A stretch of DNA of 64,000 bases from CAYZGU01 sp964478165 (lineage in GTDB: Bacteria; Poribacteria; WGA-4E; JAJDTR01), in NCBI GenBank assembly GCA_964478165.1, contig CAYZGU010000044.1, positions 170,931 through 234,930 of the forward strand, in the 5' to 3' direction. The position numbers and the translations under genes are program-made. A model generated the notes under the pieces. It was given only the letters and a program-made list of their open reading frames with translations. It was not told the origin of the DNA and did no database searches. Shown piece after piece: positions 1 to 9,150 of this stretch (the first letter of the stretch is position 1; every line of letters starts with the position of its first letter).

Positions 1-1120
1 CTCCCATTTTCTTCAGCTCGAATCGGCTTCCAATTTGAAGTGCCATTGGCACAGAAAGGGAAATGGAGACGTACGTATGTTCTCCTGGATTGAGTATTGG
101 TACATCAGGTGGTAAGCGCAGATTCCCGGAAACGTCTATTGTCCATAGATGAACTTCCGGTGTATCATTGTCAATGAGAGGAACGTGAGTTCTAGATTCC
201 TGCTGTGTCATCATGTAGATAGCGGCTTTAAATGCCGTATAGGATCGGATACTTCTTGGTTCCGATACGACCTGTCCCGGCAGAATCCATCCAGGTTCGG
301 CATCAACTATAACCTCACCATCCCCCATTTCGACTAATCGAGTCTTAATGCGCTCGCCTTTGCCTACGATATCGAGTGCTTGTCCGACAGCGAGGTGCCC
401 CTGGATTACATCTCCACGTAGTGTGGAGATGTAGTCCGGGTGGTCGTTGGCTTCACGGATGGGCATAAGTAGGGGCAGGTCGGCTGAATCCATTGGTTCA
501 GGCATGCACCTCCCCATGGCGAAAATTACGTCCACGATGGGTTTACAATGGGTGGAGTCGAGATCTTGTCCCTTATATTTTAATGTTTTCAATGCGTCGC
601 CAATGACGATTGGTGACTTCGACTCACTATAGCCACAGTCTGTGAGAATCTCACGAATCTCCATTGCACATATATCAACCAACTCGGCATCGTCGATTTT
701 TTCGCTCTGATTTAGAAACGTGATAACTGCCGGAATATGTGTTTGGCTTGCGAGTTGAATCTGCGTTTTTGACTCCTCTGTCACCCCATCGCTTGCGCTC
801 ACCACCCAGATTAAGCCCCGAATGCGAGGGCAACCACTAATCAACATTTTGATGTTATCTGCGTGACTGAGACCATCAATCTGTGTATAATGTCTACCGC
901 CTGTTTCATAATCGATGCTTCGGTAACTGATGTCGACAGACGCACTAATCGTTTGGCGGGTTGGTTCTTGTGCTTCGATGTCCTGTCTGTCTGCGGGTGT
1001 TGAACCGATTCGTGATACAATTTTTCTTATTGCGGCGGTGAGTGAGGTTTTTCCTGCTCCGTTTCCACCAAGAGTACAAACGGTTAGTGCCTGGCGTCGG
1101 TATTTCCCTTTCCTGTTCAT
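1..1120 (-). CDS. Degenerate EF-Tu paralogue (C-terminus outside window)
   Basis: An open frame from an ATG at 1120 runs off the left edge after 373 codons. It aligns by eye with elongation factor Tu over nearly its full length: GTPase domain, then domain II and most of domain III. The P-loop is GGNGAGKT (residues 18-25), so Walker A is kept, but EF-Tu's GHVDHGKT is not. The G3 motif DCPGH reads DGLSH (82-86), with its Gly lost and the following His kept. The G4 motif NKCD reads NQSE (137-140), which should abolish normal guanine recognition. EF-Tu-like stretches remain around RHY (76-78), VVSASDG (106-112) and in domain II. An AGAGG ribosome site precedes the start. Homology is clear; loss of canonical GTPase function is inferred, and a role in translation is doubtful. 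Confidence 0.85.
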   Translation of the reverse strand, partial: MNRKGKYRRQALTVCTLGGNGAGKTSLTAAIRKIVSRIGSTPADRQDIEAQEPTRQTISASVDISYRSIDYETGGRHYTQIDGLSHADNIKMLISGCPRIRGLIWVVSASDGVTEESKTQIQLASQTHIPAVITFLNQSEKIDDAELVDICAMEIREILTDCGYSESKSPIVIGDALKTLKYKGQDLDSTHCKPIVDVIFAMGRCMPEPMDSADLPLLMPIREANDHPDYISTLRGDVIQGHLAVGQALDIVGKGERIKTRLVEMGDGEVIVDAEPGWILPGQVVSEPRSIRSYTAFKAAIYMMTQQESRTHVPLIDNDTPEVHLWTIDVSGNLRLPPDVPILNPGEHTYVSISLSVPMALQIGSRFELKKMG

Positions 1121-1387
1121 AGTCTTTTCCTCTCGCCTGGTTAAGATACCAACGCGGTTTAATGTAGACGTGCGCCTGAGATGCGTGCTGAATCAGCTTG
1201 AGTTTGTGAAAAAGGAAAGACAACCCACGGCACTTGATGGTGTGGAACCCATCCTCATGGAACCTATTGGCGTATTCATCTACGAGCAGTGTCTTTCCAA
1301 TCTTATTGGTGTCAGGCCCTCTTTCTTGAATGAAGAAGAGAATTGGACGAGAACAATCTTTTCAGGGTTTTCTGTGAAATCAGTGCC

Positions 1388-2737
1388 TCAACTTTTTGAC
1401 TCAATTTCGTCACTATGTTTTGCTAGTGCGTCACGGAAGGTGGACGGCTTCATTTTTAGAAGCTTCGCGGATTGCGTTTTGTTCCCTTTGGTTTTCATCA
1501 TTGCCCAAGTGATTAGTTCTCTTTCCGTGCATTGTACAATCTTGTGAAATGAAGTTCCACCTGATGTATCATCTAAAGCAATAGGGGTGGGTATTTTCAA
1601 TTCAATCGGAATGTCTCCCACAGAGATAGTCTGTCCAGTGCGCATGGTGACAAGCCGTTCGATTGCATTCTCCAACTCTCCTATATTGCTGGGCCAGGAA
1701 TATGCGAGAAGTATGTCCATTGCTTCTCGTGTGATGATGATGTCTTGATTCGGAGAGAATAAGTTCAGAAAATGGTTAATCAGGGGTGGAATATCTTCCT
1801 TGCGTTCACGCAAAGGTGGCAAAAAGAGCGGAACCACGTTTAACCGATAGAATAAATCTTCGCGGAATTCGCCTGACTTTACTCTTTCGCGAAGGTTCGC
1901 TGTTGTCGTTGTAACCAATCGTGTGTCGAGTCCAAGGTTTCTCACGTGTCCGGTCTGTGTAAACTCCCTATTCTCGAGGATTTGGAGGAGTTTGACCTGT
2001 GTTTCAGACTGTAGACTTTCTACATCTGCCAGAAGTAGTGTGCCCCCTTGAGAAAGTTCAAGTTGTCCATCTGCGCCCGTTTTACGTCCAAAGATTTCAT
2101 CCTCCAATGCTACCGGTGATAGACCGGTGCAATATACACCCACAAAAGGTTGGTATTTCCGTTCACTGTTTAAGTGGATTGATCTTGCGAGCAATGCTTT
2201 TCCGACGCCTCGCTCTCCGTAGATTAGCACGTTGCTGTTAGAATCGGTAACAGCCGAGAGGCTGCTAAAAATCTCCTGAATCTGTTGACTCTTTCCGACG
2301 ATGTTGTGAAAAGGTGATGGTCCGATAATATTGTTGTGTGGTGGTTGCATTTCATTTTGCTTCGTTCTGGTGTCTTTCAGATGGAGTGTTTTCAATTTGT
2401 CGATCATGGAAATCAGTTCTTCGCTGGAGAATGGTTTTTTGATGTAGTTATGTGCGCCAAATCGCATAGCTTCAACAGCGGTCTCAACGGTGGCATATGC
2501 GGTCATAATAATCACATTAATGTGTGGGTGCTCTCGCTTGGCCTGCTTTAGAAAATCGATGCCGTGCATTTTAGGCATTCGCAAATCTGTAACGAGTACA
2601 TCAAAGTGTTCATTGTCCAATAGTTTTAGACTTATGGCGGGGGATTCAACTGCGATGGCGTCATAGTTTGCCTCACGCAGGTCATCCCGTAGTGTAATTC
2701 GCTTAATTTTTTCGTCGTCAACAACTAATACCTTCAT
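1388..2737 (-). CDS. NtrC-family response regulator lacking the GAFTGA loop
   Basis: 449 residues. An N-terminal receiver domain has the acidic pair D7/D8, phospho-acceptor D51 in VTDLRMP, and K101. An AAA+ domain follows with Walker A GERGVGKA at 174-181. A Fis-type helix-turn-helix lies at the C-terminus (around NKTQSAKLLKM). The surface loop that contacts sigma-54, normally GAFTGA, is missing: after EIFG (214-217) the chain goes TGADG and straight to GGTLLL (231-236), about ten residues shorter than usual. Walker B reads LLADVE instead of LFLDEI. It overlaps the kinase gene by 4 nt (ATGA), so the two are co-translated partners. It probably binds DNA under phosphorelay control but does not remodel sigma-54 polymerase; that is inference. 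Confidence 0.9.
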   Translation of the reverse strand: MKVLVVDDEKIKRITLRDDLREANYDAIAVESPAISLKLLDNEHFDVLVTDLRMPKMHGIDFLKQAKREHPHINVIIMTAYATVETAVEAMRFGAHNYIKKPFSSEELISMIDKLKTLHLKDTRTKQNEMQPPHNNIIGPSPFHNIVGKSQQIQEIFSSLSAVTDSNSNVLIYGERGVGKALLARSIHLNSERKYQPFVGVYCTGLSPVALEDEIFGRKTGADGQLELSQGGTLLLADVESLQSETQVKLLQILENREFTQTGHVRNLGLDTRLVTTTTANLRERVKSGEFREDLFYRLNVVPLFLPPLRERKEDIPPLINHFLNLFSPNQDIIITREAMDILLAYSWPSNIGELENAIERLVTMRTGQTISVGDIPIELKIPTPIALDDTSGGTSFHKIVQCTERELITWAMMKTKGNKTQSAKLLKMKPSTFRDALAKHSDEIESKS

Positions 2738-4557
2738 ATTTCCGCCTGAATTTTTCCGATTGGTAATTTTACAGAGAAGGTTGAACCGTGTCCAACCTCG
2801 CTTTCGAATTCGAGAGTGCCTTCATGTTGTCTGATGATCCGGTGGGAAACGGACAGACCAAGTCCTGTTCCCCTCTCTGAAATCTTTGTTGTATAGAATG
2901 GATCAAAAATCCGATCCTGAACGGGTTTTGGGATGCCAATTCCAGTGTCCGTAACCTTGACAAAAACATAAACGTCTTTCTTACCGAGCAATGCTTCGGA
3001 CTCGGTATTTCCAGTTGTAAATAACAATGTCCCTCCATTAGGCATTGCTGCAATTGCGTTCAAGGCAAGGTTCAGAACGACTTGTTCTAGGAGGTGTTTG
3101 TCCCCGAGAATGGGGTCAAGGTCATGCGCGAATTGCCTTTCAATCTGCACGCCCTTTTCTTCTGCGCTGTACTCAATCAGTCCAACGACTTCATTGACAA
3201 CGTCATTTAGCGAAGTTGACGTTAGGCTGAGTTCGTGTTGGCGTGAGAAGTCAAGGAGTTTTGTGACAGTGGTCTCTATCCGACGGAGTGCTTCTTCCAT
3301 GAGAGCAAGATATTCTTTGGTTTGTTGTTTGTTTTCTGGGTTACGCATGATTCGAAGAATGCAATTGATTAATCCATCCAATGGATTATTAATTTCGTGG
3401 GCAACTCCCGCGGCAATTTCGCCAGTTGCCGCCATCTTTTCAGAAAAAATGAGCTGTTGTTCCATTCGCTTTCGATCGGTGACATCACGAGAGACTAGCA
3501 CGGTACCTAGATATTTTTCTTCGCTATCACGTACTGCCGCGTAAGTGTTTTCAAAATGCCGATCCTTAATCTGGATACTCTGCTGTTCAATCGTACTACC
3601 GTCTCGTGAGAGATCCTGAACTATTTGTGACTGCACTCCGTAAGTATGAAGTGGTGTTTTAGGGTCTGCATTTTCGAAATGAGGTGTTCGGCAACGCGAA
3701 AGCCTTACTTGAGACTGTTCCTGCTGAATGTTCTGGGCGGCCTTGTTTGAGAGTTCCACTTGGTTCTGTTCATCTACAAAAACGACGCCTTCTTGCATGC
3801 ATTCAATGATTGACTGAAGCTTGTTCCGTTCAAACAATACCTCTTTGCGTGCGTCTTCCAACTCCAGCACCTTTTCTTCCAAATTTTCCTTCAGTTCCCT
3901 CGTTTCCGCCTCACGTGCTCTCGCGGTATTGGTAATTGTCGTTGCTAGGTACACGGAGAAAAACAGGGTACTAGTGAAGACAAATAGAACGCTCGCAACA
4001 TAAATGGGATCCTGCCACAGGGTTGCAGGTAAGAAATTGTTCAAGTGGTGGTGTGGGAGAATCTGATAGTACTCAAGCAGAATCAGCGAACTGAGAAGTA
4101 ATGTGTTGAGTGCCGCGAGGACGTAACTAACTTTCTTAGATAGGATGATGCTTGCGATAACGAGGTGGAAGATGAAGTAGAAGATGAATGGGTTTTCGAC
4201 GCCACCGCTGAAATGGATTAATGCGGTCAAGGAAAAAAGATCTAGGAGAATATGGGTACAGGCGTAGCGCTTAATTGATGCCAGGCGTTTGTCGGTGACA
4301 TGTTTTGGATAAAGCCGAGGTTCAACATTGTAGAGCACCATCAAGGCGGCGATGACAAAAAGTGGCATTGGCTGATGAATGGTGCTTAGCCACAAACTTG
4401 CCATTCCGACGGTGACAAATACCCCTCCAATTGCAATCCAACGGAGTCGTTTGAGCCAGCCGATCTGTTTAATCAACTCGAGCTTGAGAGGTAGTTCCCG
4501 ATCGATGATCTCTGGACGAGTGGTTGTTTTCTGTTTCACGACGGTGTGTAACCTCAT
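2734..4557 (-). CDS. Membrane sensor histidine kinase (NtrB/PAS type)
   Basis: 607 residues. About six hydrophobic helices fill residues 30-210, followed by a charged coiled coil (about 215-250), a PAS domain (about 245-365), a HisKA dimerisation helix with phospho-acceptor H387 in AHEINNP, and a HATPase_c domain with N box (LNLALNAIAAMPNGG), G1 box (DTGIGIP) and G2 box (GTGLGLS). All catalytic motifs look intact. It should autophosphorylate and pass phosphate to D51 of the regulator downstream, with which it overlaps by 4 nt. The signal is unknown; the multi-helix sensor suggests a membrane-linked cue. The ATG at 4557 has only a weak ribosome site. Confidence 0.93.
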   Translation of the reverse strand: MRLHTVVKQKTTTRPEIIDRELPLKLELIKQIGWLKRLRWIAIGGVFVTVGMASLWLSTIHQPMPLFVIAALMVLYNVEPRLYPKHVTDKRLASIKRYACTHILLDLFSLTALIHFSGGVENPFIFYFIFHLVIASIILSKKVSYVLAALNTLLLSSLILLEYYQILPHHHLNNFLPATLWQDPIYVASVLFVFTSTLFFSVYLATTITNTARAREAETRELKENLEEKVLELEDARKEVLFERNKLQSIIECMQEGVVFVDEQNQVELSNKAAQNIQQEQSQVRLSRCRTPHFENADPKTPLHTYGVQSQIVQDLSRDGSTIEQQSIQIKDRHFENTYAAVRDSEEKYLGTVLVSRDVTDRKRMEQQLIFSEKMAATGEIAAGVAHEINNPLDGLINCILRIMRNPENKQQTKEYLALMEEALRRIETTVTKLLDFSRQHELSLTSTSLNDVVNEVVGLIEYSAEEKGVQIERQFAHDLDPILGDKHLLEQVVLNLALNAIAAMPNGGTLLFTTGNTESEALLGKKDVYVFVKVTDTGIGIPKPVQDRIFDPFYTTKISERGTGLGLSVSHRIIRQHEGTLEFESEVGHGSTFSVKLPIGKIQAEI

Positions 4558-4583
4558 CCATTATGTTTAGAAGTGCTTTGCGA

Positions 4584-4871
4584 CTACTTCTGATACCAAA
4601 TTTCTCCATCTACCTCAACGACATCAACAATTGCCATTATGACAGCATCAATGGGTTTATTCTTAGTCAGTTCGGTTTGCCGTGCTGAACTACCAGTTGC
4701 TACAAGTACCGTTTCACCAATGCCAGCCCCAACAGCATCCACAGCAACGTTGTACGTTTGGAGGAGATTCCCGCTTAGGTTGATGTCTTGGATAATCATC
4801 AGCTTGCTGCCGATTAATTTTTTGTCTTTTTGCGTGGCAACAATTGTTCCCGTAACTTTACCGAGTGTCAT
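4584..4871 (-). CDS. EutN/CcmL-family microcompartment vertex protein
   Basis: 95 residues from the ATG at 4871, which has GAAAGG about 8 nt upstream; an in-frame start at 4907 lacks such a site. The family pattern is plain: MTLGKVTGTIVATQK at the N-terminus, a central VDAVGAGIGETVLVATGSSAR and a C-terminal VDVVEVDG. EutN/CcmL proteins form pentamers that cap the vertices of bacterial microcompartment shells. No hexameric shell protein (Pfam00936) or encapsulated enzyme is recognisable nearby; the neighbours are a two-component system and a penicillin-binding protein. It is therefore an orphan, either serving a shell encoded elsewhere or repurposed. Family assignment is firm, role is not. Confidence 0.9.
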   Translation of the reverse strand: MTLGKVTGTIVATQKDKKLIGSKLMIIQDINLSGNLLQTYNVAVDAVGAGIGETVLVATGSSARQTELTKNKPIDAVIMAIVDVVEVDGEIWYQK

Positions 4872-5598
4872 TTTAGGACCCTTTCTAGCCTCAATTTCCA
4901 GTGGCAAACAACAGCCACAGACGCCTAAGCTACGTGCTTATACTAAACGCAAATCAGCACAATGTCAAGCTTTTTGTCTGAGGAAAAGAAAACGTTCGCT
5001 TTCAGATCTTCGAAGTAGTTCATTGATACTAATCCTTAATCGTTGATTGACAATTATCTATGTCCCATGACACTTGCGGTTCGCATAGTTGCCTGCATGA
5101 AACGAAGATCGAATTTCTTGCGTTGGCTACCCATGAGTGTCATGGATAGACTCTTGGTTGCAGTGCACCTTCCTTCGGTTGGAAGGATAGCTCGTTGCCC
5201 AGATTATTTTTCATCAGTGCTAGACAGAAAGAGCCAACAGGTATAAGCCAAAGGAATGTTCTGTCGTCATAACTATGACACAACAATTTATCTGCAAAGG
5301 AAGAGCGGGGGCCTCTTATTAGGCTGACGATTCAGCCTGGCATTGCTTGTCTGTCTTTTCTGGATAGTGGAGTGAGTGGCCCATATGAAAAAGCGAGCAT
5401 ATGAAGGAATACGGTTAGAGTTGAATTCTTGAAGCGTGGCAATTGGCTAATAGTGTTGCCAAATTCTTGTTCATATAAGGGGTGAATCGGTTGTGAGCGG
5501 TATAGTAACATCGGTGTTCAAAGTTTGCTTGTCAATTGGGTGAGAAGTTTATCCTGAAACAATAACGTTCGCTAGTGCTATTTATGGTTTAGGCAAAG
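4872..5598. other. Intergenic region, no gene seen
   Basis: 727 bp between the divergent vertex-protein and penicillin-binding-protein genes. Short open frames here have no ribosome site or recognisable protein. It must hold both promoters, but I cannot place a convincing -35/-10 pair. Confidence 0.5.
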
Positions 5599-8037
5599 AT
5601 GAAAAACAGTCCTATACAAAAAATCTTCTGTTCTATTTTGGACACCGCCTTGATTGTGGTTCTCATCGTCTTCATAGCGATTTTTGTTGGAGGTGGATTT
5701 GTTAGCGGTCTGGTGCTGGCTTCTTGGGGCGCTATCAAGGATATCGACCTCCAGCAACTTGAATACCGAAAAGATGCAGATATATGGCGCCAACATCTTG
5801 AAATCTACTCTTCAGTATGTACGGTTCAACGCGGTGATTCAATTGATTATCTTTTAAAAAAGCTTGCGCGCCTTGGTTATGAAGAAACAGAACAAAACTT
5901 TGTTAAACCTAGTCTCATTGGTCAGTACTCAAGGGCATTCAACCCATTGGAACAAGCGGGTATCTTGTGGATATATCTCCAGGGATTCCACTACCCGTAC
6001 GCGCATCGAAGTCCGTATCGCGTCGAGATTTCGATGCGGGAACGAAGGATTGAATCCATCCGAAACGATTCAGGTGAAGACCTTCCGAGTTTCGATCTTC
6101 GACCAGAGTTAATTAATGAGCTCTATGGTGACGATGATGAGGCTCGTAAGCTTGTTTCACTCGTAGACATGCCAGATATGTTGATTAAGGCTTTCCTAGC
6201 TGTGGAGGACAAGCGGTTCTATAAACATTGGGGCGTGGATATGCAAGGTGTCATGCGAGCTCTCGTGCGAAATCTATGGGATGGAACTCTACAAGGGGGG
6301 AGTACCATTACGCAGCAGCTTACTCGAAACATATATCTCAGCCGAGAAAAACGCATTCTGAGAAAGATCAAAGAAGCGCTGCTCGCGGTTCGAATAGAGA
6401 AGGCTTTTTCCAAAGATGAAATCCTTGAAAGGTATCTTAATTTAATTAACTTGGGACGGTATGGATCTCGTGAAGTGCTTGGCGTTCAAGAAGCCGCTAA
6501 CAGTTATTTTGGAAAGCCTGTTTGGGATTTAGAAATTCAAGAGTGCGCAACGCTTGCGGGTATTCCCAAGTCTCCAACGTTGTACTCCCCTATTCGTCAT
6601 CCCAATGAATCAAAGGAGCGGCGGAATCTCGTTCTTCGGCTCATGATGGATGGAGGTTACATTACGCAAGAAGATTACGATGTGAGTGTTGCAAAGCCTC
6701 TAGTGGTTGAGGTTCCCAAGAATAAGCAAGGTCGAGAAGCTGCCCATTTTCTTGAGTTTGTTCGGCAACAGCTGGAGGACATGGATAACCTCAAGGACGG
6801 TTTGTACACTCAAGGATTAAAGGTTTACACTACAATCGACATGTCTATGCAAGAGGTTGCGGAGCGCGCTGTCTCTGAACACCTGCGTAGTCTAGACAAA
6901 GGCTTTCCAAATTTGCCCGAGTACGACGTGAACAAGAACAATCCAAATGGCATCGATCCGATTGAAAACTATCTACAAGCTGGCTTCATTGCGATTGAAC
7001 CACAGACTGGAACCATTAAAGCATTGGTGGGGGGACGGGACTACTATATTACGCCGCAGAAGATTAATTTCTACAACCGAGCAACCCAAGCGCTTCGGCA
7101 AGCCGGATCTGCCTTCAAACCCATTGTTTTTGGCGCGATGTTCAATCTTCCATTTCCGTTAGCGACTCCAGCGACACTTATTCGTGACGAAGCCTGGTTT
7201 GCTGAGAGTGAGCCTGGGAAAAGATGGACTCCGCGCAACTACAAGGGGAGATTTTACGGTGACGTGACATTGCGGACAGTTCTAGAGCGATCGATAAATG
7301 TAGCAACGGCAAAATTAATGAATTGTTCGCAAACGGTTAAGCTAAACGATAGAAAAGATGGGATTGACCGTACCATTTCTTTGGCAAGGCTTTTGGGTAT
7401 CAAGAGCTATCTTCCCCCCTATCCGTCCCTGTCTTTGGGTTCTGCTGATGTTACTTTGTTAGAGATAACCTCGGCTTATGCTAGTTTTGCGAATGCAGGA
7501 GTACGGGCTGTACCAATTAGCATTCAGTATGTCGAAGATCGGGAGGGCGAAATTCTGTTTGAAAATCAGGTGAATCGCGAACGCGTTGTTTCGGAAAGCG
7601 TTGCCTACCTGGTTACTAATCTCATGAAAGGTGTTATCGAAAATGGGACTGGTAAGAGGGCCATTCGAATGGGCCTTGAGCGTGTCGCAGCCGGAAAGAC
7701 TGGTACGACAAATGATTATACAGACGCATGGTTTGTGGGGTATACTCCACGTCTCGCCGCTGGTGTCTGGGTTGGATTTAACAATCCGAAAAAAAAGAAC
7801 CCAAGTTTTCAAGGTGAGGGGGCCGTGGCCGCTCTACCAATCTGGGCAGAATTTATGATTCGCGGCGCAAGGGGGCCTAAATCAGATTTCCGCGTTCCTG
7901 CGGGAGTTGTTTTCCGAGAAATTGATAGAGAAACGGGTTTGCTTCATTACGAAGGCGCGTGTCCCCCAGATGAAATCATCCGCGAGGCGTTCCTTGAAGG
8001 ACACGAACCCACAATGCTCTGTACAGCACACGATTAA
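5599..8037 (+). CDS. Class A penicillin-binding protein (PBP1A type)
   Basis: 812 residues, a bifunctional peptidoglycan synthase. One N-terminal membrane helix (about 15-40) is followed by a GT51 glycosyltransferase domain with catalytic E203 in AVEDKRFYKHWG and the QGGSTITQQL motif. The transpeptidase domain has S504 in GSAFKP (SxxK), S565-I-N567 (SxN) and K700 in KTGTT. All catalytic residues are present and length is typical for PBP1A. It polymerises glycan strands and cross-links stem peptides on the outer face of the cytoplasmic membrane, so the host has ordinary peptidoglycan. It stands alone between long spacers. The ribosome site before the ATG is weak. Confidence 0.96.
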   Translation: MKNSPIQKIFCSILDTALIVVLIVFIAIFVGGGFVSGLVLASWGAIKDIDLQQLEYRKDADIWRQHLEIYSSVCTVQRGDSIDYLLKKLARLGYEETEQNFVKPSLIGQYSRAFNPLEQAGILWIYLQGFHYPYAHRSPYRVEISMRERRIESIRNDSGEDLPSFDLRPELINELYGDDDEARKLVSLVDMPDMLIKAFLAVEDKRFYKHWGVDMQGVMRALVRNLWDGTLQGGSTITQQLTRNIYLSREKRILRKIKEALLAVRIEKAFSKDEILERYLNLINLGRYGSREVLGVQEAANSYFGKPVWDLEIQECATLAGIPKSPTLYSPIRHPNESKERRNLVLRLMMDGGYITQEDYDVSVAKPLVVEVPKNKQGREAAHFLEFVRQQLEDMDNLKDGLYTQGLKVYTTIDMSMQEVAERAVSEHLRSLDKGFPNLPEYDVNKNNPNGIDPIENYLQAGFIAIEPQTGTIKALVGGRDYYITPQKINFYNRATQALRQAGSAFKPIVFGAMFNLPFPLATPATLIRDEAWFAESEPGKRWTPRNYKGRFYGDVTLRTVLERSINVATAKLMNCSQTVKLNDRKDGIDRTISLARLLGIKSYLPPYPSLSLGSADVTLLEITSAYASFANAGVRAVPISIQYVEDREGEILFENQVNRERVVSESVAYLVTNLMKGVIENGTGKRAIRMGLERVAAGKTGTTNDYTDAWFVGYTPRLAAGVWVGFNNPKKKNPSFQGEGAVAALPIWAEFMIRGARGPKSDFRVPAGVVFREIDRETGLLHYEGACPPDEIIREAFLEGHEPTMLCTAHD

Positions 8038-8642
8038 TGTGTGGGTATCGTGCGATGAACATCCACTTGCGAGTGGGGTTCTGTGCCATTTTAATCTGAG
8101 GAGAATTTTCTGTGAGGTAAGGTGCTCGATACGGTAGTGTTCTGCAAACACAGTCGCGGATATGTGTTGGTTGAGTCTGAGATGGGAATTGTGAGGTTTG
8201 CCTAATGAGCTGCCTGTCGTCTCAGTAATAAGCGTGTCAATTGCTTATAAGTCTACGTCCTAATTCAGCTCGGATTGGCTGAAAAATGGGTGCTGGCATC
8301 AGTGCAATTCAGCTGCTAATTTGGTCGGTCCCTTGGTCCTCGAATTGGTGTGTTGTGGAGTCGTGCATGTTATTACCAGCGCAGTGGAGCTTCCATGTCT
8401 TTTTAAATCTAGATTTAGATATTCTGGATCGTTGTACGGTGTTCGTGAAATTCCCCGCGATTTTCCGATGCGTATTGAGTGTTCGTTATGGTGAATCGCC
8501 ATCTTGCTTTTCATGCAACGTTGCGAATGCGATCGGTGCTCAATTTGCAGAGTGGTTCCGATGCACGTTGTGCTAAAGAGTCGTGTATCCCATATACGTT
8601 GCGCTTGTCTAAGGCCATTCCGAGAGCCTTTTCCTCCCATTC
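8038..8642. other. Intergenic region, no gene supported
   Basis: 605 bp between the convergent penicillin-binding-protein and XRE genes. Open frames of up to about 113 codons occur on both strands, but none has a ribosome site, protein-like composition or a recognised motif. I looked for an ImmA/IrrE-type HExxH peptidase, a common partner of XRE repressors, and found none. Confidence 0.45.
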
Positions 8643-9014
8643 TTAGTCCTTGACGTTTTCCTTGTCCTCTGCTGGAAGATTACCTGGTATATGCTTGTTC
8701 TTGAGAAACTCATAGAACTCGAGCATGGTATCTTTGTCCTTCTCCGGAAGTTTCATTATGCCTCTAAACATCATTCTAATTTTGGGATCGGCCAGTAGAT
8801 CGTCGTAATCCCTTTGCTTTTTGCCAAGTAGGTAATCTGTGGTTATTTTAAGAGCGTCAGCCAAATTCGAGAGCGTATCAAATGATGGTTTTCTAGCACC
8901 CGATTCAAATTGCGAAATCGCTGTAGGTGTTAGATTCGCGGATTTCGCAAGCCCGGTCTGTGTTAGTTTGAGCTCTCTCCGACGTCCCCTGATTCTTGAA
9001 TCCACAGTCTCCAT
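8643..9014 (-). CDS. XRE-family transcriptional regulator
   Basis: 123 residues. A Cro/C1-type helix-turn-helix spans about residues 6-62 (RGRRRELKLTQTGLAKSANL, then TPTAISQFESGARKPS, ending DYLLG). The tail of about 60 charged residues is helical and carries no peptidase or ligand-binding domain. The ATG at 9014 follows AAAGGGA at 7 nt. Such short XRE proteins usually repress their own promoter. Here the upstream DNA holds an inverted repeat (9047-9075) around a candidate -10, and two copies of a 12-bp motif that recurs at the moaA promoter. Autoregulation and control of the moaA/suf locus are inferences. Confidence 0.88.
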   Translation of the reverse strand: METVDSRIRGRRRELKLTQTGLAKSANLTPTAISQFESGARKPSFDTLSNLADALKITTDYLLGKKQRDYDDLLADPKIRMMFRGIMKLPEKDKDTMLEFYEFLKNKHIPGNLPAEDKENVKD

Positions 9015-9046
9015 AGTGTGTCCCTTTCACATGGGTGTGAAATTAT

Positions 9047-9075
9047 CGTTTGTGACGATTTTTATACTACAAACG
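9047..9075. promoter_or_regulatory. Inverted repeat at the XRE gene promoter (candidate operator)
   Basis: CGTTTGT at 9047-9053 is matched by ACAAACG at 9069-9075, a perfect 7-bp inverted repeat with a 15-bp spacer. The spacer contains TATAAA on the minus strand (9061-9066), a plausible -10 for the XRE gene starting at 9014. The layout is that of an autorepressor operator. Confidence 0.5.
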
Positions 9076-9080
9076 TTATA

Positions 9081-9129
9081 TTAATGCTAACTGCAGAAAG
9101 CCAGTCAGCGCAAGTTTTTAATGCTAACT
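9081..9129 (-). promoter_or_regulatory. Two copies of 12-bp motif AGTTAGCATTAA
   Basis: The 12-mer lies at 9081-9092 and 9118-9129 on the minus strand, 37 bp apart (start to start), upstream of the XRE gene. The first copy overlaps a possible -35 (TTAGCA, 9085-9090) placed 18 bp from the -10 at 9061-9066. The same 12-mer occurs three times in the moaA leader (53142-53204). Confidence 0.55.
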
Positions 9130-9150
9130 CGTGCATTGACTGACTTTCTG
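9093..9150. repeat. 14-bp imperfect inverted repeat
   Basis: CAGAAAGCCAGTCA (9093-9106) pairs with TGACTGACTTTCTG (9137-9150) at 13 of 14 positions across a 30-nt loop that contains the second AGTTAGCATTAA copy. It could be a structured operator or the remnant of a small mobile repeat. Confidence 0.5.

Noticed and set aside
930..1547. 205-codon plus-strand frame
   Set aside because: It lies opposite the EF-Tu paralogue start and the response-regulator end, has no ribosome site and no protein-like motif; the minus-strand genes explain the openness.
8299..8640. Second gene of an XRE toxin-antitoxin or ImmA-type pair
   Set aside because: The minus-strand frame after the XRE stop has no HExxH, toxin-like motif or ribosome site, and its composition looks non-coding.
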